Shown here in pieces: positions 1 to 15,000 of a stretch of 64,000 nt of DNA. Position 1 is the stretch's first letter, and each line of letters starts with the position of its first letter. The DNA is from Progne subis subis. Taxonomy: Eukaryota > Chordata > Aves > Passeriformes > Hirundinidae. The notes beneath the pieces are model-generated. The model searched no databases. It was given only the letters and a program-made list of their open reading frames with translations, and was not told the origin of the DNA. Made by a program: the position numbers and the translations under genes. Where the stretch lies: NCBI GenBank assembly GCA_022316685.1, contig JAKJHU010000066.1, forward strand, positions 2,955,140 through 3,019,139, read 5' to 3'.

Positions 1-46
1 CGTGCTGGACAGCAGCGCTTCCATGGTGGGGACGAAGCTGAAGCAG
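1..46 (+). CDS. ITIH5: ITIH5 coding exon 1 of window (partial; MIDAS DxSxS)
   Basis: The exon is cut by the window edge. From base 2 it reads [15 protein letters not shown] and then the donor GTGAGT at 47. D-S-S-A-S is the DxSxS metal-ion-dependent adhesion motif that opens a von Willebrand A domain. The exon ends in phase 0. Confidence 0.93.
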
Positions 47-3000
47 GTGAGTTTCTTGTATCTGTTCTGGACTGCTCGGCTCTGAGGTGGCAAAGCTTGG
101 TTCAGGCTTTGTCTAATTATTTTTCTTCTGCAAAATGTTTACTGTGTCTGAGGTAGGAGGTGGCTCTGATGGTACCTCAAGGTGAGATGATTTACCTCAA
201 TGAGAAATGGTCATGTTAGTGGGAATGGGATGGGAACAAGGAATGTAGAAGGATTCATCACTCTGTAAACGTCAGTGCTGCTAAAACTGAGCATAGGATT
301 GTCTGGGGAAGCTCTGTTCTGAGAAGTTTGAAGAGAGGCAGATCAGGCAGAATCCCCAGCAAAGTTAATTCAGCAGACTCTTGTATCCAGTCTAACAGCA
401 CAGAGAAGACACTGCTGCCTTTAAATTACCTTGGCAAAACACTTAGTGAAGTATAACCCAAGAGATTCTGCTGAAAGAAAAGTATTTTTTTCCTTTTTGG
501 GAATCTGAGCCTTTCAGAAAAAAATCTCAGACGTTTTTCCAGGGCACAGACCTTAATGTGAGCCACCATACCAAGATGAAGGGCACATCAAACATAAAAG
601 GAATATGGATTCTGTGGATCCAAATTATCTTCCCTAATGACTGGGGAAGAAGATTATTCATCAAGAGAGTTGTTAACAAGCAATCTTAGTCCTGTGCTGA
701 ATGAGGTCTCAAATCAGGATGCCTTTGAATCTTTAAGAAGCCCTGTGGACAGAGAGCCTGGCTTTCTGTTATCCTTCTGCTGAAAAATGACCACCCTGCC
801 TCTCAGAATTAAGACATCTGGCACAAATGCCCCCAGTCCTGCAGGCTGGAAGCAGACAGCCAGTGACCAAGTGCTGAGCCAGGGAGATTAAAACTCCAAA
901 GGGCTTTGGGTGCTTTTGTGAGCTGCACGAGTAGTCAGCAGATTAACCATGAAAGCTTTTATTCTCCTCCTGATTATCAGAGTTTCTTTTCATTACACCT
1001 ACTAAAAACAACACAGTCATTAACCCCTAAAGTTTTACTTCCTAGCCTAGGCAGTTCGTGCTGTTAAACATGGATCTCAGGCAAATTAGCTACAGAGAGT
1101 TTCCCCTTGAGCCTGAAGTGAGAGAAGTGTCCATCCAGAACCTTGGTTGAGGCTGCACCCAACTTTTTGTCTTTTATCTCGGTGTATTCTTTTTATGGAG
1201 AACCACTGGTACATTCTGGAGGAGTGCTATGGGATGGAAGCACTTATGTTCCTTTGATTCCAGCTCCTCAAAAAAAAAAAAAAACAACAAAACTTTATGG
1301 AGTTGAAATCAAAATCATAAAACTCTCACATAGATTAATCACGAAAAGACCAAAATTTAGGGCTGGCTGAAAAATAAACCTCTCTTGGTTCTCTAGGAAA
1401 GTGTGATCAATTACAGCCATGTTTGCTCAGTGTCCTCTTTACCCAGTTGTTGATGTCATTAAGAAGTTTATTGAATTACAGATTCCCTGGTGGCAGGATA
1501 CATCTGAGCAGAGGAAATGTCTCCTTTTTGTCTTTTCTCTTGGACTCTCACAGCTGTGGTGATCTGTGGTGGTGTGTAGAGAGATGGGATATCCCATGGG
1601 ATTGTCTTTCCTCATTTCTCTCTAGTGAGTCACATGCAAGGTCAGCTAAAAATACAGTCAGCAATTGTAAGAGTGCTCTTTTGGGTCAGCTGCAGTGACT
1701 CTGGCAAAAGACAGTTTTTAGGATTGTATAAGCAAGGATGGGAAACATCAGCTGTGCACCTTTTTCTGTAGCAACTGGCGGAGATTTTGTACTCTTCAGT
1801 CACCTGCCTTCACGAAGTAAATGGCAAAGTGACTCAAGTGGGGTCAGGATTTCATGCATCATACAATTTCCACAACTCAATTGAGTCATTTATCTTTTCC
1901 TCTCCCAAGGTTTTCCTTTTTCAACATGAATTTTTATCTGTTTGTTCCATCCCCTTTTTGCCTAAGATATCTCAATCTTTGAAGCAACAAATGTCCCATT
2001 GCAAACAGATGGAGTGAGGCTGGTTGATCAGCTTGAATCAAATCATTGGAGGTGTTCTAAAAGGGTGTGGATGTGGCACTTGGACGCATGGTTTAGTGAT
2101 GAACATAGTGGTGCTGTGTTAATAATTGGATTTGATGATCTTAAAGATATTTTCCAACTTTAATAGTTCTTTGGTTCTGTGATTCAGACCCTTGAAACAT
2201 TCCCCTCACATCACTAAGTGATGTGTTAGCTTCGAGGGGAAGATATTTCTCCTCAGTTTTCAAAGCCTCTGAGCTCTGGTGATGTCCAGCAGACTCGGAT
2301 GTGTTGCCGCAGCCAAACTCTTCTGAGAACCTGAGTCTTTGCTACAGTCTCCTTTTAGCACTGGCAGGGAAATAATGTTCAGGAGTAGAGAATTCTTGAG
2401 CATGATGAGAAAAAAGTATTCATGTGGTCAAGGCTTTGCACATCATTACTGCTGTCCCACTGGCAAAGAAAATCCCCATGATCTTTGTTCCTTCGTTTGC
2501 AAAGAGACAGCAAGTTCTGTGTGGAATTGTTGCTTTTAACAGCCAGGAGAGCCTGAGGAAAGAGGTTATAGCTGCAGGGTTTACTGGGAAGCAAAATTAT
2601 TTTCCCTTTAAGCAGTCTACCCTGACGATTTTATGGTACCTTTTGGCTAGGTAGAAGGGGATATAGCAGTTTTACATTGGTATAACCAGGAGAAAAAGGG
2701 GCCAGATATAAGTTCTCCACCTTGTGATAACCATCACTGCACCCAGCTTCACTGAACATGGTGAGAAAGGACCCTTGTCACAGAACAAGAACATTCTAAG
2801 CTGTGAATATGTCCACAAGAGGATGAATTTGCAGCTATTTTGAAGATGTGTGGTAAAACAGAGTTGTTTCAACCACTGATTTGTTTCACGTTACCTTTCC
2901 CACAGGCAATAAATGCCACACACTCAGTTAAGCAGCTGGCCTCACCACAAGCCTGGCAACGTGTCAATGGTGGCGTGCCAGACTGTAATTTTCTCTGAGG

Positions 3001-6000
3001 TTAATTGCTCTAGGAGGAACCCAGCTGAAACTGGGACCTGCTGGGGATTTACAAGGGCCTGAGCTCATTTGCCTGTGCCTGTCCAAGGGACACAGTTGGT
3101 ACCCTTGAGTCACCCACGCTGCTGGAGCCCATCTGAGGGCTCTGTGTGCCCAACCCCTCAACCTCTGTGCCTCAGCACAGACACCCCCCAGGAGTTTTGG
3201 GGCGGTGAAGGAGCAGATAAGAACCTGAGCACTCAATGCCCTCTTTTCAAACTCCTCTGACTTCTGCTGGTTGCTGCAGAACTGGCTGTGAGCCTGTTGA
3301 CTGTTAGTCCAAATAACAGCTGCTGCCCAGGAGGACAACCTTAAATCACCAGGGAACTTTGGAAAAAATGCTAATTCTAATGACAGCCCTCAGAGTGTTC
3401 AAAGCTCCTGTGACACGAGGAAAGTTTTGTCAGGTTTTCCATTTCTGTTGGAAAGAGACAACCCAAGAGAATGCAGAAGAGCTGTCTGCAGGACCAACAA
3501 CCCCATGCAGCTGCCTCCTGCTCAAGAATACCCCACAGCAGTGTTATCTCAGTCCTCTCTGGAGGTGTGAATATGGGATGTAAGAAATACTACAGTAAAT
3601 AAGACATCAGATCCATTATTTGCTCTAAGAAAATAAAGATATAATTTCTCTTCCAAGAGAAATGCAAGTACTTGTCATTGACAGGAAAATAATCTGCCTA
3701 ACCCTAAAACTTTTAAATAATGACAAAGTCATGCAGAGAAACAAGCAGCCTTCGGAGAAAGATGCCCTCAGGTATTCAGGAGGGGAGCATCTGCTTCTGG
3801 TCTCAGGACTAACAGTCAATTTTGCTTCATGACGAGGCAGTAGAAGCAGAGACAAAATTTCCGAGAAGATCCCAGACCAACTATAAAGTCCAAGTCCTCT
3901 AATTGAGTTTGGAAGTAAACAGGAGGAAAAGGTGAGGGTAGAGTTTGCATAGAATTGCTGCTGAGGCTTGAACTGAAAACTCATGAAGAGTTGACCCAAA
4001 CATTTCAACTGGACCATCACTGAGTTCATGGAATGATGAACTGGAAACAGGTGCTGCTGATGTGCCACACACACCCCAGTGACCACCAGACAAAGCTGTA
4101 GTGAAATGGAAAGGGCTAGATGAAGCTGGGGAGACAATCCATGGATTTGGGTCATTGAGGTTTATGTACCAGAGCTACAGACAGCACAGCTTGGTCTGAG
4201 ACTGGGATGGGGGCCCAGGCTGGTGCAGGAGAGTGGGTGGAGGCCCCAGCTGGCGCTGGGCAGAGCCATTAAAGCCTCTTGGTATCCTCAAAGCTCTGGA
4301 AAATGCATAAAAGTCAGTAAAGTGAAAGATCTTTCTTTAGTAGTCCTTTCCAAGCTGGAATTAAGGGTTTTTTTTTCCAGCTGCTGGAGCAACACCTGTG
4401 AGCCAGACCTGGCTTCTGTGTGTGTTCTCGTCATGGATCTGTTATGTGAATTTAGGTAGGCTATTTTCTTTGCCTGTGCTTGTCTCTTTGCAGAGTCTTG
4501 TCTCTTTTGCTTGCAAACCCATGTCTGGACTTAGGCTGTACAAAGATCCCGCAAGTCTAAAAGACACCGGATCTTTGTCAAGACTGAAGTTATTAGATTA
4601 GCACTGTTTGCAGCAACACTGCTGTTTCCAAGCAAATGCCCTCTCACCCTAAATCAGGGTGTGTCCTACACGTTGCTCAACTGGGACAATTTGTTTCTGG
4701 CTGTGGAGAGCAGATGAAGCTCAGGAGTGCTTGTGGCACCTCGTGGAATCCTGCAGGAGTGAGGTCTTCTGTGTTGTATTAGTGTCATCAAACAGTGTTC
4801 ACAGGCAGTTCTGAGATGCACATGATGTAATTTGAGACCCCTTAGGAGTGAGGGATATGATGCTGTGTCATGAGCTGTTGCTTGGATAGTTACCCCTGAT
4901 GTAGTGACATAATCTCCAAAATATCTGCTCTCTTCTCTGCAGAGTTTTGGGCAAAGAATTTGCTTCTTCTCCTGCCTGAGCCAGTGGTTTAGGATGGAAA
5001 TGGGCAGGGGAAGGGCTGGAGGCAGAGATATGCAGGAGGGAGTAGGGATCTTGGAGCTGGAGATGCTGATGGGGTTTGGAAATGGTGAAAATTGGATGGG
5101 GGCCGGTGTTGGAGGACTGTGAGGGTCCCCTGGCAGACTCTTAGGTAGGAGAACTGGCAAGTTTGCTTTTTTAAGGAACTGTTTAGTGTTCTTGCATTGC
5201 TTAATGCAAAAGTGCTGGGTTGTTGCTTCAGCCAACAAACCATTGTCACCATCCCTCACTCACTGGAGACCAGTGAATCCTAGAAGGGTGTGGATTGGGA
5301 AGGACCTTAAAGATCATCCAGTCCCACCTCCTGCCATGGGCAGGGACATCTTCCACTATCCCAGGGTGCTTCAAGTCCTGTCCAACCTGGCCTTGGACAC
5401 TTCCAGAGATCCAGGGGCAGCCACAGCTTCTCTGGGCAGCCTGTGCCGGGTCCTCACCACCCTCACAGACAAGAATTTCTTCCCAATATCCAATCTAAAT
5501 TTCTCCTCTTTTACTTTAAAGCCACTCCCTCTTGTTCAGTTATTAGGATCCTCTTGTAAAGTCCCTATGGCATGTCTGGTAAAAAGAAACTGAAAACAGG
5601 GAAGTCACAAGGGAGGAGCAGGGATCTCTCTAGGGATCTCTCCTAGCAGGTTACACCCATGGATGGGATGTTCTGAGTAGGGGCTAGAAAGTTTCAAACC
5701 TGGCAGTTTTCTGGGTGCTGAGACACCCACTCTGTGAGAGCGGCTACAGGGTGAAGGGTGGGGGTAATCCGCATGAAGAGCATGATGAGCAGTGTCTCAG
5801 CTCAGTTCCTCTCTGTAACTCAGCAGCTGGTGATTGCTGAATTTGAGATGTGCTGTGGACAGCTTTTGGGCATGTCAGCTCTTCCCAGCACTGTGTTGGG
5901 GCTGATCTGTGCGACAGAAAATGACAGTACCCAATTATTGGAAGAGTTTTCATGCCCTGAGATGAACTCCATCTTCTGAGGATGGGCAGACAGAGAGATG

Positions 6001-9000
6001 TCAAGCTCTGCATTGAGGGCATGGGGCAATTTTCCCTTGGTGCTGACCTTTTTGCTACTATCTCCATGGAAATTTTTCATCATTCTGACAGGGTGGAGTT
6101 TTGACTGTCTGATGGGCACATTATGGGGTCTGATTTCACTTAAAATGAGCTAAGCACAAGAGAAGAATGTGGCCTTCAGACACTGCTGTGTCAGTCTGGC
6201 TGTGTGCCCAAGCAGCCCCATTGTTTCCAGTGGGGTTATTTCAGTATAGCCCTGGGGGGCAGTCCTTAAGCTTTTCCCTTTGCCTTATTTACTGTACAGA
6301 GTTGTTTACTGCTCCAGCTGCAATCCATTCTGCCCTGGAATAAGGGCTTCAAGCAATGGTTCTTGGTGCTGACCAGAGTTCACCTCCTTAAATCTTTGCA
6401 CTGGCATTTATTCACATCCTCAGTGCTGCAGTGGGATTGCAAAGACTGAGCATCTACTCTGCCCTCCAGATACATGGAACTCCAGTTCCTGAGAAATCAG
6501 ACCAACTTTTGATCATCAGATCAGTTTTTCATGCATTTATCCTCACCATGCTGCTGGGTGCTAGGCAAGTGAGTTACCCCAGTCCTTGAAGACAATTTTA
6601 TCATCTACTAAGCAAAAATTCAGTGCTTAAATGTCCTGGATGGATGTGGATCTAAGTGTTTTACACAATGTTAAGCAGAAAAAAAAACTTTTTGAGAAAA
6701 GGCGATAGGAACAAACATTTGTTCTAAAGGATGGTTGTTTTTCAGCCTGGGAAACTACAAAACAACTTTTTTTAAGGCTATACAGGGAGTCAGCAATGTT
6801 CGAGTGACCAGCAAAGGATCTGGGATGTTCAGGAGAGGGGGACTGGACCATGGACTGGAGACAGACCTTTATTGTCCAGAAGTCTATATTCAAACTCCCT
6901 CCCATCACAGGCCTGTGTCAGCATTGAACAAAATGCTTGTTGTCCAGATTTGCGAAGGAGTTTTCCCTGGTTACGCCATTCTTGTCTGCCAGGAAGAAAG
7001 CACAAAGATTCATTGACAGGGAGAGGGGCAGTTGCAGTTCCTCAACGGCAGGACATTCCCTGTGGAGGCAAAAAGGGCCAATTGTCCTCTCTGAGAGTGG
7101 GATGCAGGAGATAAAACAATCCAAAGATACACTTCTGGTTTTGGTACAGCAGTCCCTGTTGCTTGCAAGTGACATGTGACCAGCATGATGTGGGCAGAAA
7201 GGACACTGGGACACAGAGGAAAATAAAACTCACGTGTTGTGGCTTCAAACCTAAGCAGGGACAGCACTGCCCAAACCTTTGCTCTCTCTGTGCTTTGGTT
7301 GCTCCCTGTTATGTGGCAATGGTGCTCCCACTACCTTCCCCTTGGCTCTGGACCCAAACCAAACCTATGGCAACACCTTGTCTGACCATGTTGACACTAT
7401 TTCAGGTGTGACTTGGATGCCAGCCTTTCCTCAAGTCACTGTACTAATTAATCCTTCTGACAGACCATGGGGACTTTGATGAGCTTTGGCTGTTGCTGTT
7501 TGAAAAACCCAGCTCTGGACCTTTTTATCAGCTGCCTCTGCATGTTTGCAAAGGGAAAGAGAAGAACCAAAGCACAGGGGATATTGAAGAGGAGGAAGGA
7601 GCTCCTTTGGTCTTTCTCCCTATATTTCCTTTCAATCTTTTGCCAAACAATACATTCACTTGTACTTTTCTCCTTTTTGCTGTAGGAGATCTCATTTCTG
7701 AGCCCTTCCCTGCACTGTTGTACTCTCAGACACATTACTGGGCAGAGCCATGTCTTCCTAATTGTCTCTGAGCTTACATCTTATGCCTTAGCTCCTTTCT
7801 TGTCAAATTTGGTTTCTCACAAGTGATCTGGAAGGACAAAAGGGGCTGAAATTTTGTCTTCTAGCTGTGGGATCTTTTAGCACATGGATGCACATGGCCC
7901 TGGGTCTGCTCTCTGCGGGCTGCTCTTGTGCATCTCCTCCTGTCAGTGTGTCCTGTTTTCCAAAGGCTGTGGTTGGGAATGCTTTCCTCTCTGCTAGCAG
8001 TGCTCTCTAGACTGGCTGATCCCAAGCTCAAGCAGTTCCCTGGTGCTGGCTGAGCTGGAAGAGGCTGTGCCACTGCTGATGAAGTCCTGCTGCCCAGCTG
8101 TTGCGAGGGTGGCCGGATGGAACACTTAGAAGTGCTCCTAAGGCGATGGAAAGTGTGAATACGTGGGCTTGGGATATGCATTTTAATGAGGTGTTTGAAT
8201 TCTCCCCTTGCTGCCCAGCAGGGCCAATGTCTGGCAGTGCCACAGCTCCTAACAACCACATATTGTGTCCCTGTGAGCTGCACAGCTCTCAGGGTAGCCA
8301 GACCTCACCCTCGCCCCGCTCCCCAAACAAGCAAGGGACTGTGAAAGAAATGTCACCAGGATTCAGATTCCTCCTAAAAGGTGCCCAGATGGTCTGACAT
8401 CATCCCAGATGTCTCTGAGGCAGATCTTTGGCCCCAAAAAAGGCTGAAGCTTTTCCCATAAGAGTGTGTATCTTCCCATGCTTTGCTCTACCACTGTTAG
8501 AGCAAGATGAGGTCTGTCAGAGCTAACTCCACGGGCTGGGTACAAGGGTGAGAAATCACAGCCAAACTCCAGTGTAGCTGAGGGAGTTCTGCTCTTCCTG
8601 CTGCTGCTGGGTTTGGTACAGCTGAATCAATCTGGCTGTGAAGCAGCAAGCAAGAGCCAGACAGGCAGCAGCTGTGTCACATGTCCAGGTGTCAGTGTGG
8701 AGGTGACAGGGAAGGTCAGAGTGGTGGCTGGGAGCTGGCTTGTCTCTGGCCTTGTAGGCTTGAGCAGATACTGCACATCAATCATTAGTGTGAGCTCCCC
8801 TTTCCCCTTTCCCCTTTCCCCTTTCCCCTTTCCCCTTTCCCTTCCCCTTTCCCCTTTCCCCTTTCCCCTTTCCCCATCCCCTCATTCATGATTCACAGAC
8901 ATAAACTGTGGTCACTCCCTGGCAGTCATGGTCACCCCACCTGTCCCCAGCTGTACACCAGGGTTGTCCTGCTCCAGGTCTGGGGGTGATATTTTGTAGC

Positions 9001-12000
9001 CCTGGCTGTTTCAGTCCCAAGGTTCCAGCTGTGTTGGCAGCTCATTCACTGGCACAATTCCTCATCACAAATGCAGTGGTAATTCAGTCTCCATCTCTCA
9101 GCTCAGTTTGATCTGTGTTAACTTGAGGGAAACTGGAGGAATCTTCCCCCACCAAGTTATCCTCTTAAATCCTCATTTAAAACTGGACTCTGACATGTAC
9201 AAACCATCCCCAAATGGTAAAAAAGGATTTTTATTCAGCTCTTCTGTATTGTTATTTCCTGCTATCCTCTGCTTTAATCCTTGCTCCAAATGCATCTACC
9301 CAGGCAAACATGCTGGGAAAAGTATTTCACCTTGCAGCACCTGGCACAGAGGCACTGGACCCCTAAAGTCTTTTTCCTCAGTGTGAGTGGGTCCAGCTTA
9401 TCTCCAGAATGAACCAGTGTCATGTGCACAGCCTGGAGGAACGACCTGGCCCTCAGCAGGGTAGAAATGGTTAATTTTCTGCCTCTTTGGCAGGAGTTTC
9501 AGCAGAATGACTCACTGAGGCCAGGTGGGAGTGGAACTGCAAGAACCCCATTGGCAGCAGAGCACTTTGGGAATCCCATGGCAGCCACAGCCCTTGGCTC
9601 CTTGGATCCAGGAGAAGTTCCAGCTGTGGTCTTACAAGGACAGAAGCAGAAACCTGCTGCTATGTCCCAGCTGAAGCTGCAGCCACAAGAGCTTTGCAAA
9701 GCCTTGCCTGGGGTCTGGGGGAGACGGGAGGAGAGGGCTGCCACCAACTGCGCTTGGTCATGGCCGAGTCCTTCGGGATTTCAAGCAGTGAACTTTTACC
9801 AAGATATTCTCCTTATTAAAAGCTGGTTTTGCCTGCCAGCTCCTGAATCCTATCCAGCACCCTGAGGGAAGTCACATCTGTCTCATAAGCCATCAGTGGG
9901 TGAGGAATGCTGGTAGGTAACAAGGCATGTTGTTCCCATCCCATGAGGACTGCAGTCTTTGGCACATACCTGGGAGTCCTTAGGAGCTGGGAAGAGAGAT
10001 GGAAGAGGAAGAGACAGGGGATTCAGAGCGCTCTGGGAGAGGTGGAGAGACAGTTCAGCTCCTTTTGATTCCAGCAAGATTCAGAATGCTCAGGATGGGG
10101 CAGGATTAGTTCTTGAGGTGAGTCCCACCTCCTCTGCTTGAAGGCAATGCCTAGAGACAGGCACTTCCTGACAGTGACTCAGCCCATCTTAAAACCTGTC
10201 CAAAACAGATTGGATGGATTATTCCCCAGAGGTGGCTTCCCCTGCCTCAAGCAGGATTAGATGTGATGCCCAGCTTTTTGATGACTGAGTGAGGAAAGCT
10301 GAATCCCACCCTTTATTTTTACTCCGGATGGAGTAAAAGCTGCAGGAGAATGAACCACACGGCCTCCCTCTCTCTGTTTGCTTTGGAGCAGAACCATGTG
10401 CACGCACGCACACTTGTACATATGTTTGTGTGCATGTTACATGAATTCAAAGGGTTTTAATTTAAGTTGCAGAGGCAAGCACAGGATACAGATGCCAGAA
10501 TCCAGCCTGTTAGTGCATACCCATTAAAATGTGGCAGAAGTTTTTCCTGGGAAAATTTGACTCAAACTCCATGGAGGGACAGAAATGAGACAGAAAGCAA
10601 AGAGGAAATGAAAGAAGAGGGGAGAGAGATGGTCCCAGCCCCACTTTTGGCCCCTGTATGAGGGTGTGGGGAACTGCTGAGTTTCCTGGGAACGTCTGTT
10701 TCAGCTCGCTCCTGATCCTCTCTGCAATTCTAGCTTGGATATTGTGTACACCAAGCTACTTCTGCTCTTTTCCTTTGCTTTTCTTTTGGCTGAACACAGG
10801 CAAGAATGTCAAAAGGAATTTGTGAGCACAAGGAAAGTGAGATGCAGCCTTTCTGCAAGTAGGCCAAAGCAAGATTATTTCTCCTCTTGCCTTGTTCTCA
10901 GAAAACAGCAGAGCTTACTTGGGCCCAATAAATCCCTCTGAGAAAAGTGCAGTTTTGCAGAATTGGAAAAAAAAAAATGAAAAGAGGGGTTTTGTAATGG
11001 GAGAGGTCAAGCAATGTTAATTATAATCAGAGCTGCAATATAGATAATGAGATTTGGGGAGTTTTTCTTCGAATCATTGCCTCTAGGAACCTCTGTTTCT
11101 CTCCTTTGTGGGAGTAGAGGGGATCGTGTACGTAGGGATCTGTTGTGGTCTTGCCACTCCTCGCTTTAACACCCTGCCCAAATTCCCTTCAGCAGAGCTT
11201 GGCATGAAGGCCTGCTCACACACTGGGATGGAAGGTTCTCTATTTTCACTTTCTGCTTACTTTGATCCATTTTTTGAGGGATAGATTACTGAGGCCAACC
11301 TTATTATCATGGAATAAATCCAAGAGTCCTTTTCTAACTGTGTGGTTGCTGCCTGTGCATGTGTGGGATGGTTTTGTTGATTGAACTGTGGGCTGGGAAC
11401 CCCAAGTTTTGGGAACCTCTCACTTTCTGATCTTGCCATAATTATAAAATTAGCCTGGTTTTCCTCTCTGTAAAATAGGGATGCTGACAGAGGGTGTCTC
11501 TGAAGGGTGATGTCATGCATTATCTGAAGCATTTTTACAATACAAAGAATGTTGTAAAAGAGGAGATGAGAGAGAGTAAAACCTTCTCTTCTTTTTCAGC
11601 CAGCTGATTATTTAGCCCAATTTTGCCAGTTTCTGTGAACTGTTAGACTGGAGACAGTCTCCATGTTTGGGGCAGGAATTCACCTTTGTGAAGGTTTGTT
11701 TGGTGCACATCATGATGTGAACCTAGTGGGGTTCTCTCCTCTTTGAAAGGATCTCTTCTGCCAGCATTTGCTTTAATATCATTGTCTGTGAAACGGTGGT
11801 GGGACGTGGAGGAATGTTCCAGCTAAGCAAATGGAGGGATTAATCCTGAGGTCCCTGCAGAGGAAAATGATTTGTTCAGAGGACAGAAACAGGCAGGGAG
11901 AGTTTCCAGACCTGGCTCCAGAATGTTTGAAGCTATGGGAAATATTCCCCTTAATTTCAGGTGGACTGAGAGCCAAGGAACCAGCTGTGAGGATTGGATT

Positions 12001-15000
12001 TGTTTGCAATTGCATCATTGCATCATCATCTGCCATGCAGAATCCAGAGGGATATTGATGACACAGCTTGATCAGTCCTTTGAGCCCTTTCCCAAACTAT
12101 CTTTACACAGCAACACCAGGCTAGGCTTATGTGGTTTCCAGCACTGCTGATTACTTCTACATTTTTTCTGAACAAGCCCTTCACATATTTTCCTGAAAGG
12201 CATGAGAGGAACCTCTAGATGCTGGTGAGCCCACCATATTATTTCCTGCATAGCTTTCCTTGGAATGTGGGAGGCTTAATGGTGGCCAAAAAGGGGCTGA
12301 GCTGATTCCTCTGCTTCAATACTGCCCCATGTGTTTTGCATTCAAATATAGGGTATGTTTGCATGTTTGGGTGACTTCTCAGAGTCTCACCCTGCTAAAG
12401 TCTGTCTCCATGTGACGCAGCTTCATGGCTGCCAAATCCAAGCTGGTCTCATTGAGGGGAGCTGGACACCTTTGCAGTCTTCCTCTTGCCTTTTCCTCAG
12501 TGGTCTGGTTTTCCCAGCACCCAGGATCCTTTACCTCCTTTAAGAAGTCATCTTGTGACCAGCTTTCCTCACTGTTGCCTGTGTTTACATAGGATGATGA
12601 ACAGTTGGCATATTGGTGAAAAATAATATTCCTGGGACAAAATGGACTGGCAGGTAGAATCTGCAATGACTAGTCAGGACTTCTTTTTATATCTAGTTAA
12701 TTGAATATATCAACCTAAACATTTATTAATTACTGAAACTATTCATTAGAGTGTATATGTAGCAAATAGAATCCTAATTATGAACAGAGAATGTGCATCC
12801 TTTGACATGTTTAGAATTTTTTTTAATTTATAAGTGGCCTATTTTAAATATATGCCATTTGCAGCTTTATGCCAGTCTAGAGAGCATTAGACAAACTCTA
12901 AATGTTTGTTATTAGTCATTATTATTCACTGTCCCTTAATTCAGAACTTGGTTCTCCCAGTCACTAGGAGCTTTTATCCTAATTGTGATGCCTGATTTTT
13001 AAGCTTAGGTCTAGATGTGCCTCACAAGACCTTTTATGCAAGAGTTGTTTTTCATCTCATATTTGCCCAGCTCCTGGCACCACTGAGATCAGACCTTGAG
13101 ATAAAGAAGGACATCCCAGTTTTCTTAATCAGCCAAACTGCCAGTGTAGAAATATCTAAAAGACCAGTAAACATCTTAAAACTAAATTCTCGCCCACTGA
13201 AACACAGCTGTGTCTGCTGCTCTCTTTTCTCTTTCTAGACCAAAGAAGCTCTCTTCACAATTCTCCAGGACCTAAGGCCTGAAGACCATTTCAATATCAT
13301 CGGCTTTTCCAACCGAATAAAGGTCTGGCAGCAGGACCGGCTGGTGCCGGTGACCCCAAATAACATCAGGGATGCCAAAAAGTACATCCATAACATGTCA
13401 CCTACTGGAGGTATGATCAGGGAAACAGGTGGGATTAATTTTGTTATCCAACTAACTACAACAGAACAGAGAGTGGTGAACGTGGTGCTGGAGCACACAG
13501 AAAAGAAAAGACATTGGGATTAGGGTCATGGGACAAGCATCCCTTCACCTCCACTCAGGATTATGTGTTCTTTATTAACATACATGATGGGAAGGTTTCC
13601 TCAGACTGTGCCCATTGCAGGGGGTTAGGACAAAATGGCCTTTAAATGTTCCTTCCAACCAAAATGAGCCTGTGATTCTATTCTTATTAAACCCAATTTG
13701 TTTCCATTCTCTTGTTTATCTGGTGACACCCTCAGAATGGGAAAGCTTCCAAGGTTGTTTCTTGAGGATAGAGATGAAAACATACCCTGGCAAAGGACAC
13801 ACAGTGCCAGTATTGTGTAGTTTCTGAAAAGCTCTGTGAAAGCAGGCTCATGATTTTGTCTGGGCTGGAAATGCCAGGGATGGAGCACAAGCTGTGGGAT
13901 GTGGGACTGGCTTCTGCAGGAGTTAGTTTCTCACCTAGTACTGTCTTCTTGTCTCTACCAAGGAGCAGACAAAGTGATATTTAAGAATTTTTCTGCCCTT
14001 TTTGCTTGTGCCTTGTTGCCTGGAGGGAACTGAGCACAGAAAACCCCACGGCAGTGGCAGAGTGCAGGCATGAGTTTTAATTTGATTCATAGGCCTCCTG
14101 TGAGGCTATGGACAGCAGTATGAAAAAATCTCCAGCTGCAGTGAGGTTTGTAATCAAACATATTCCAGCAGCTGTGCCCAGAGAGCTGCAAAATGACCTA
14201 TTCAAATCCTTCCCCATGGAAGTAGTCACAGCTGGTTAAAGGTCAGGGAGGGCCTTCCCATGGCTGCCCCTGAGCAGTGACCACTCCTAGCAGAGGAAAC
14301 CCTCTGATGGAAAAACACAGCAAACAGGATGGTTGGCTCTGCTGTTTGTGTAGTGAGAGGAATTGCTTAGGAAGTGGTTAAGGGACCTGCCCAGTTAAAC
14401 AATTATCAAAAGTGGGACTAAACTCAGAGAACAAAGCTTTTTACTCCTGAAGTGCCAAGTGAGCTGTGCAGGAACCAGCTGGGTTTGCCCATGAACCTGC
14501 CAGAGAACAAAAGTAAAAGGAAATGATTGACTGTGGCTCAACAGGAAGGTGCAGTGATTCTCCACCACAGGTACTCCAGTTTTGGCTAACCCTGTGTTTT
14601 CCCTATAAAGGTGCTATTCCTTGAGTACCTTCCAGTGAACATGAACACACACAAAGAACATGGTGTGGTTACACCCCTGTGCTGTACTTACACACCAAAG
14701 AAATGGGAGAAAAATCCTGCTGCTAAATACTTGAACATGCGGCAAAAGGCAGTTTTTAGTGCTTGGTAATTCTATGATACAACTGATTGTAAAATTACAC
14801 ACTGTTATGTGACATGGTTTCTTTCTGGTTTTGGGGAAAAAGTTCTTTCTGAAATTTTGGATCTGCCTGGAGATTGAGAGAGTTAGGATATCTGGGCACA
14901 GGTTTTTTGGTTAAGACCTATTTTTACAGATAACAGAGTCAGGATTTTGAGGACTTTTCAGAAGTCTTTGCTGCTTTCCTGTTCCTTGTCTTTCTGCAGT

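Larger units (their letters stand above)
47..13238 (+). other. ITIH5 intron, 13.2 kb, no gene seen
   Basis: This large intron splits the VWA domain just after the MIDAS motif. It holds CR1 fragments (about 2040-2187 and 5283-5575), a short A-run near 1270, a pyrimidine tandem repeat at 8799-8876 and otherwise unique-looking sequence. Open frames inside it on both strands are short, lack family resemblance and are not bounded by consistent splice signals. I see no RNA gene. Confidence 0.8.

Noticed and set aside
3625..4155. 176-codon minus-strand ORF in the first ITIH5 intron
   Set aside because: No family resemblance, no conserved-looking composition and overlapping ORFs in other frames of similar quality.
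5186..5593. 135-codon ORF in the ITIH5 intron
   Set aside because: It overlaps an antisense CR1 fragment and reads the repeat backwards, so it is not a gene. The same applies to ORFs over the other CR1 copies, such as 51277-51594 and 62941-63141.
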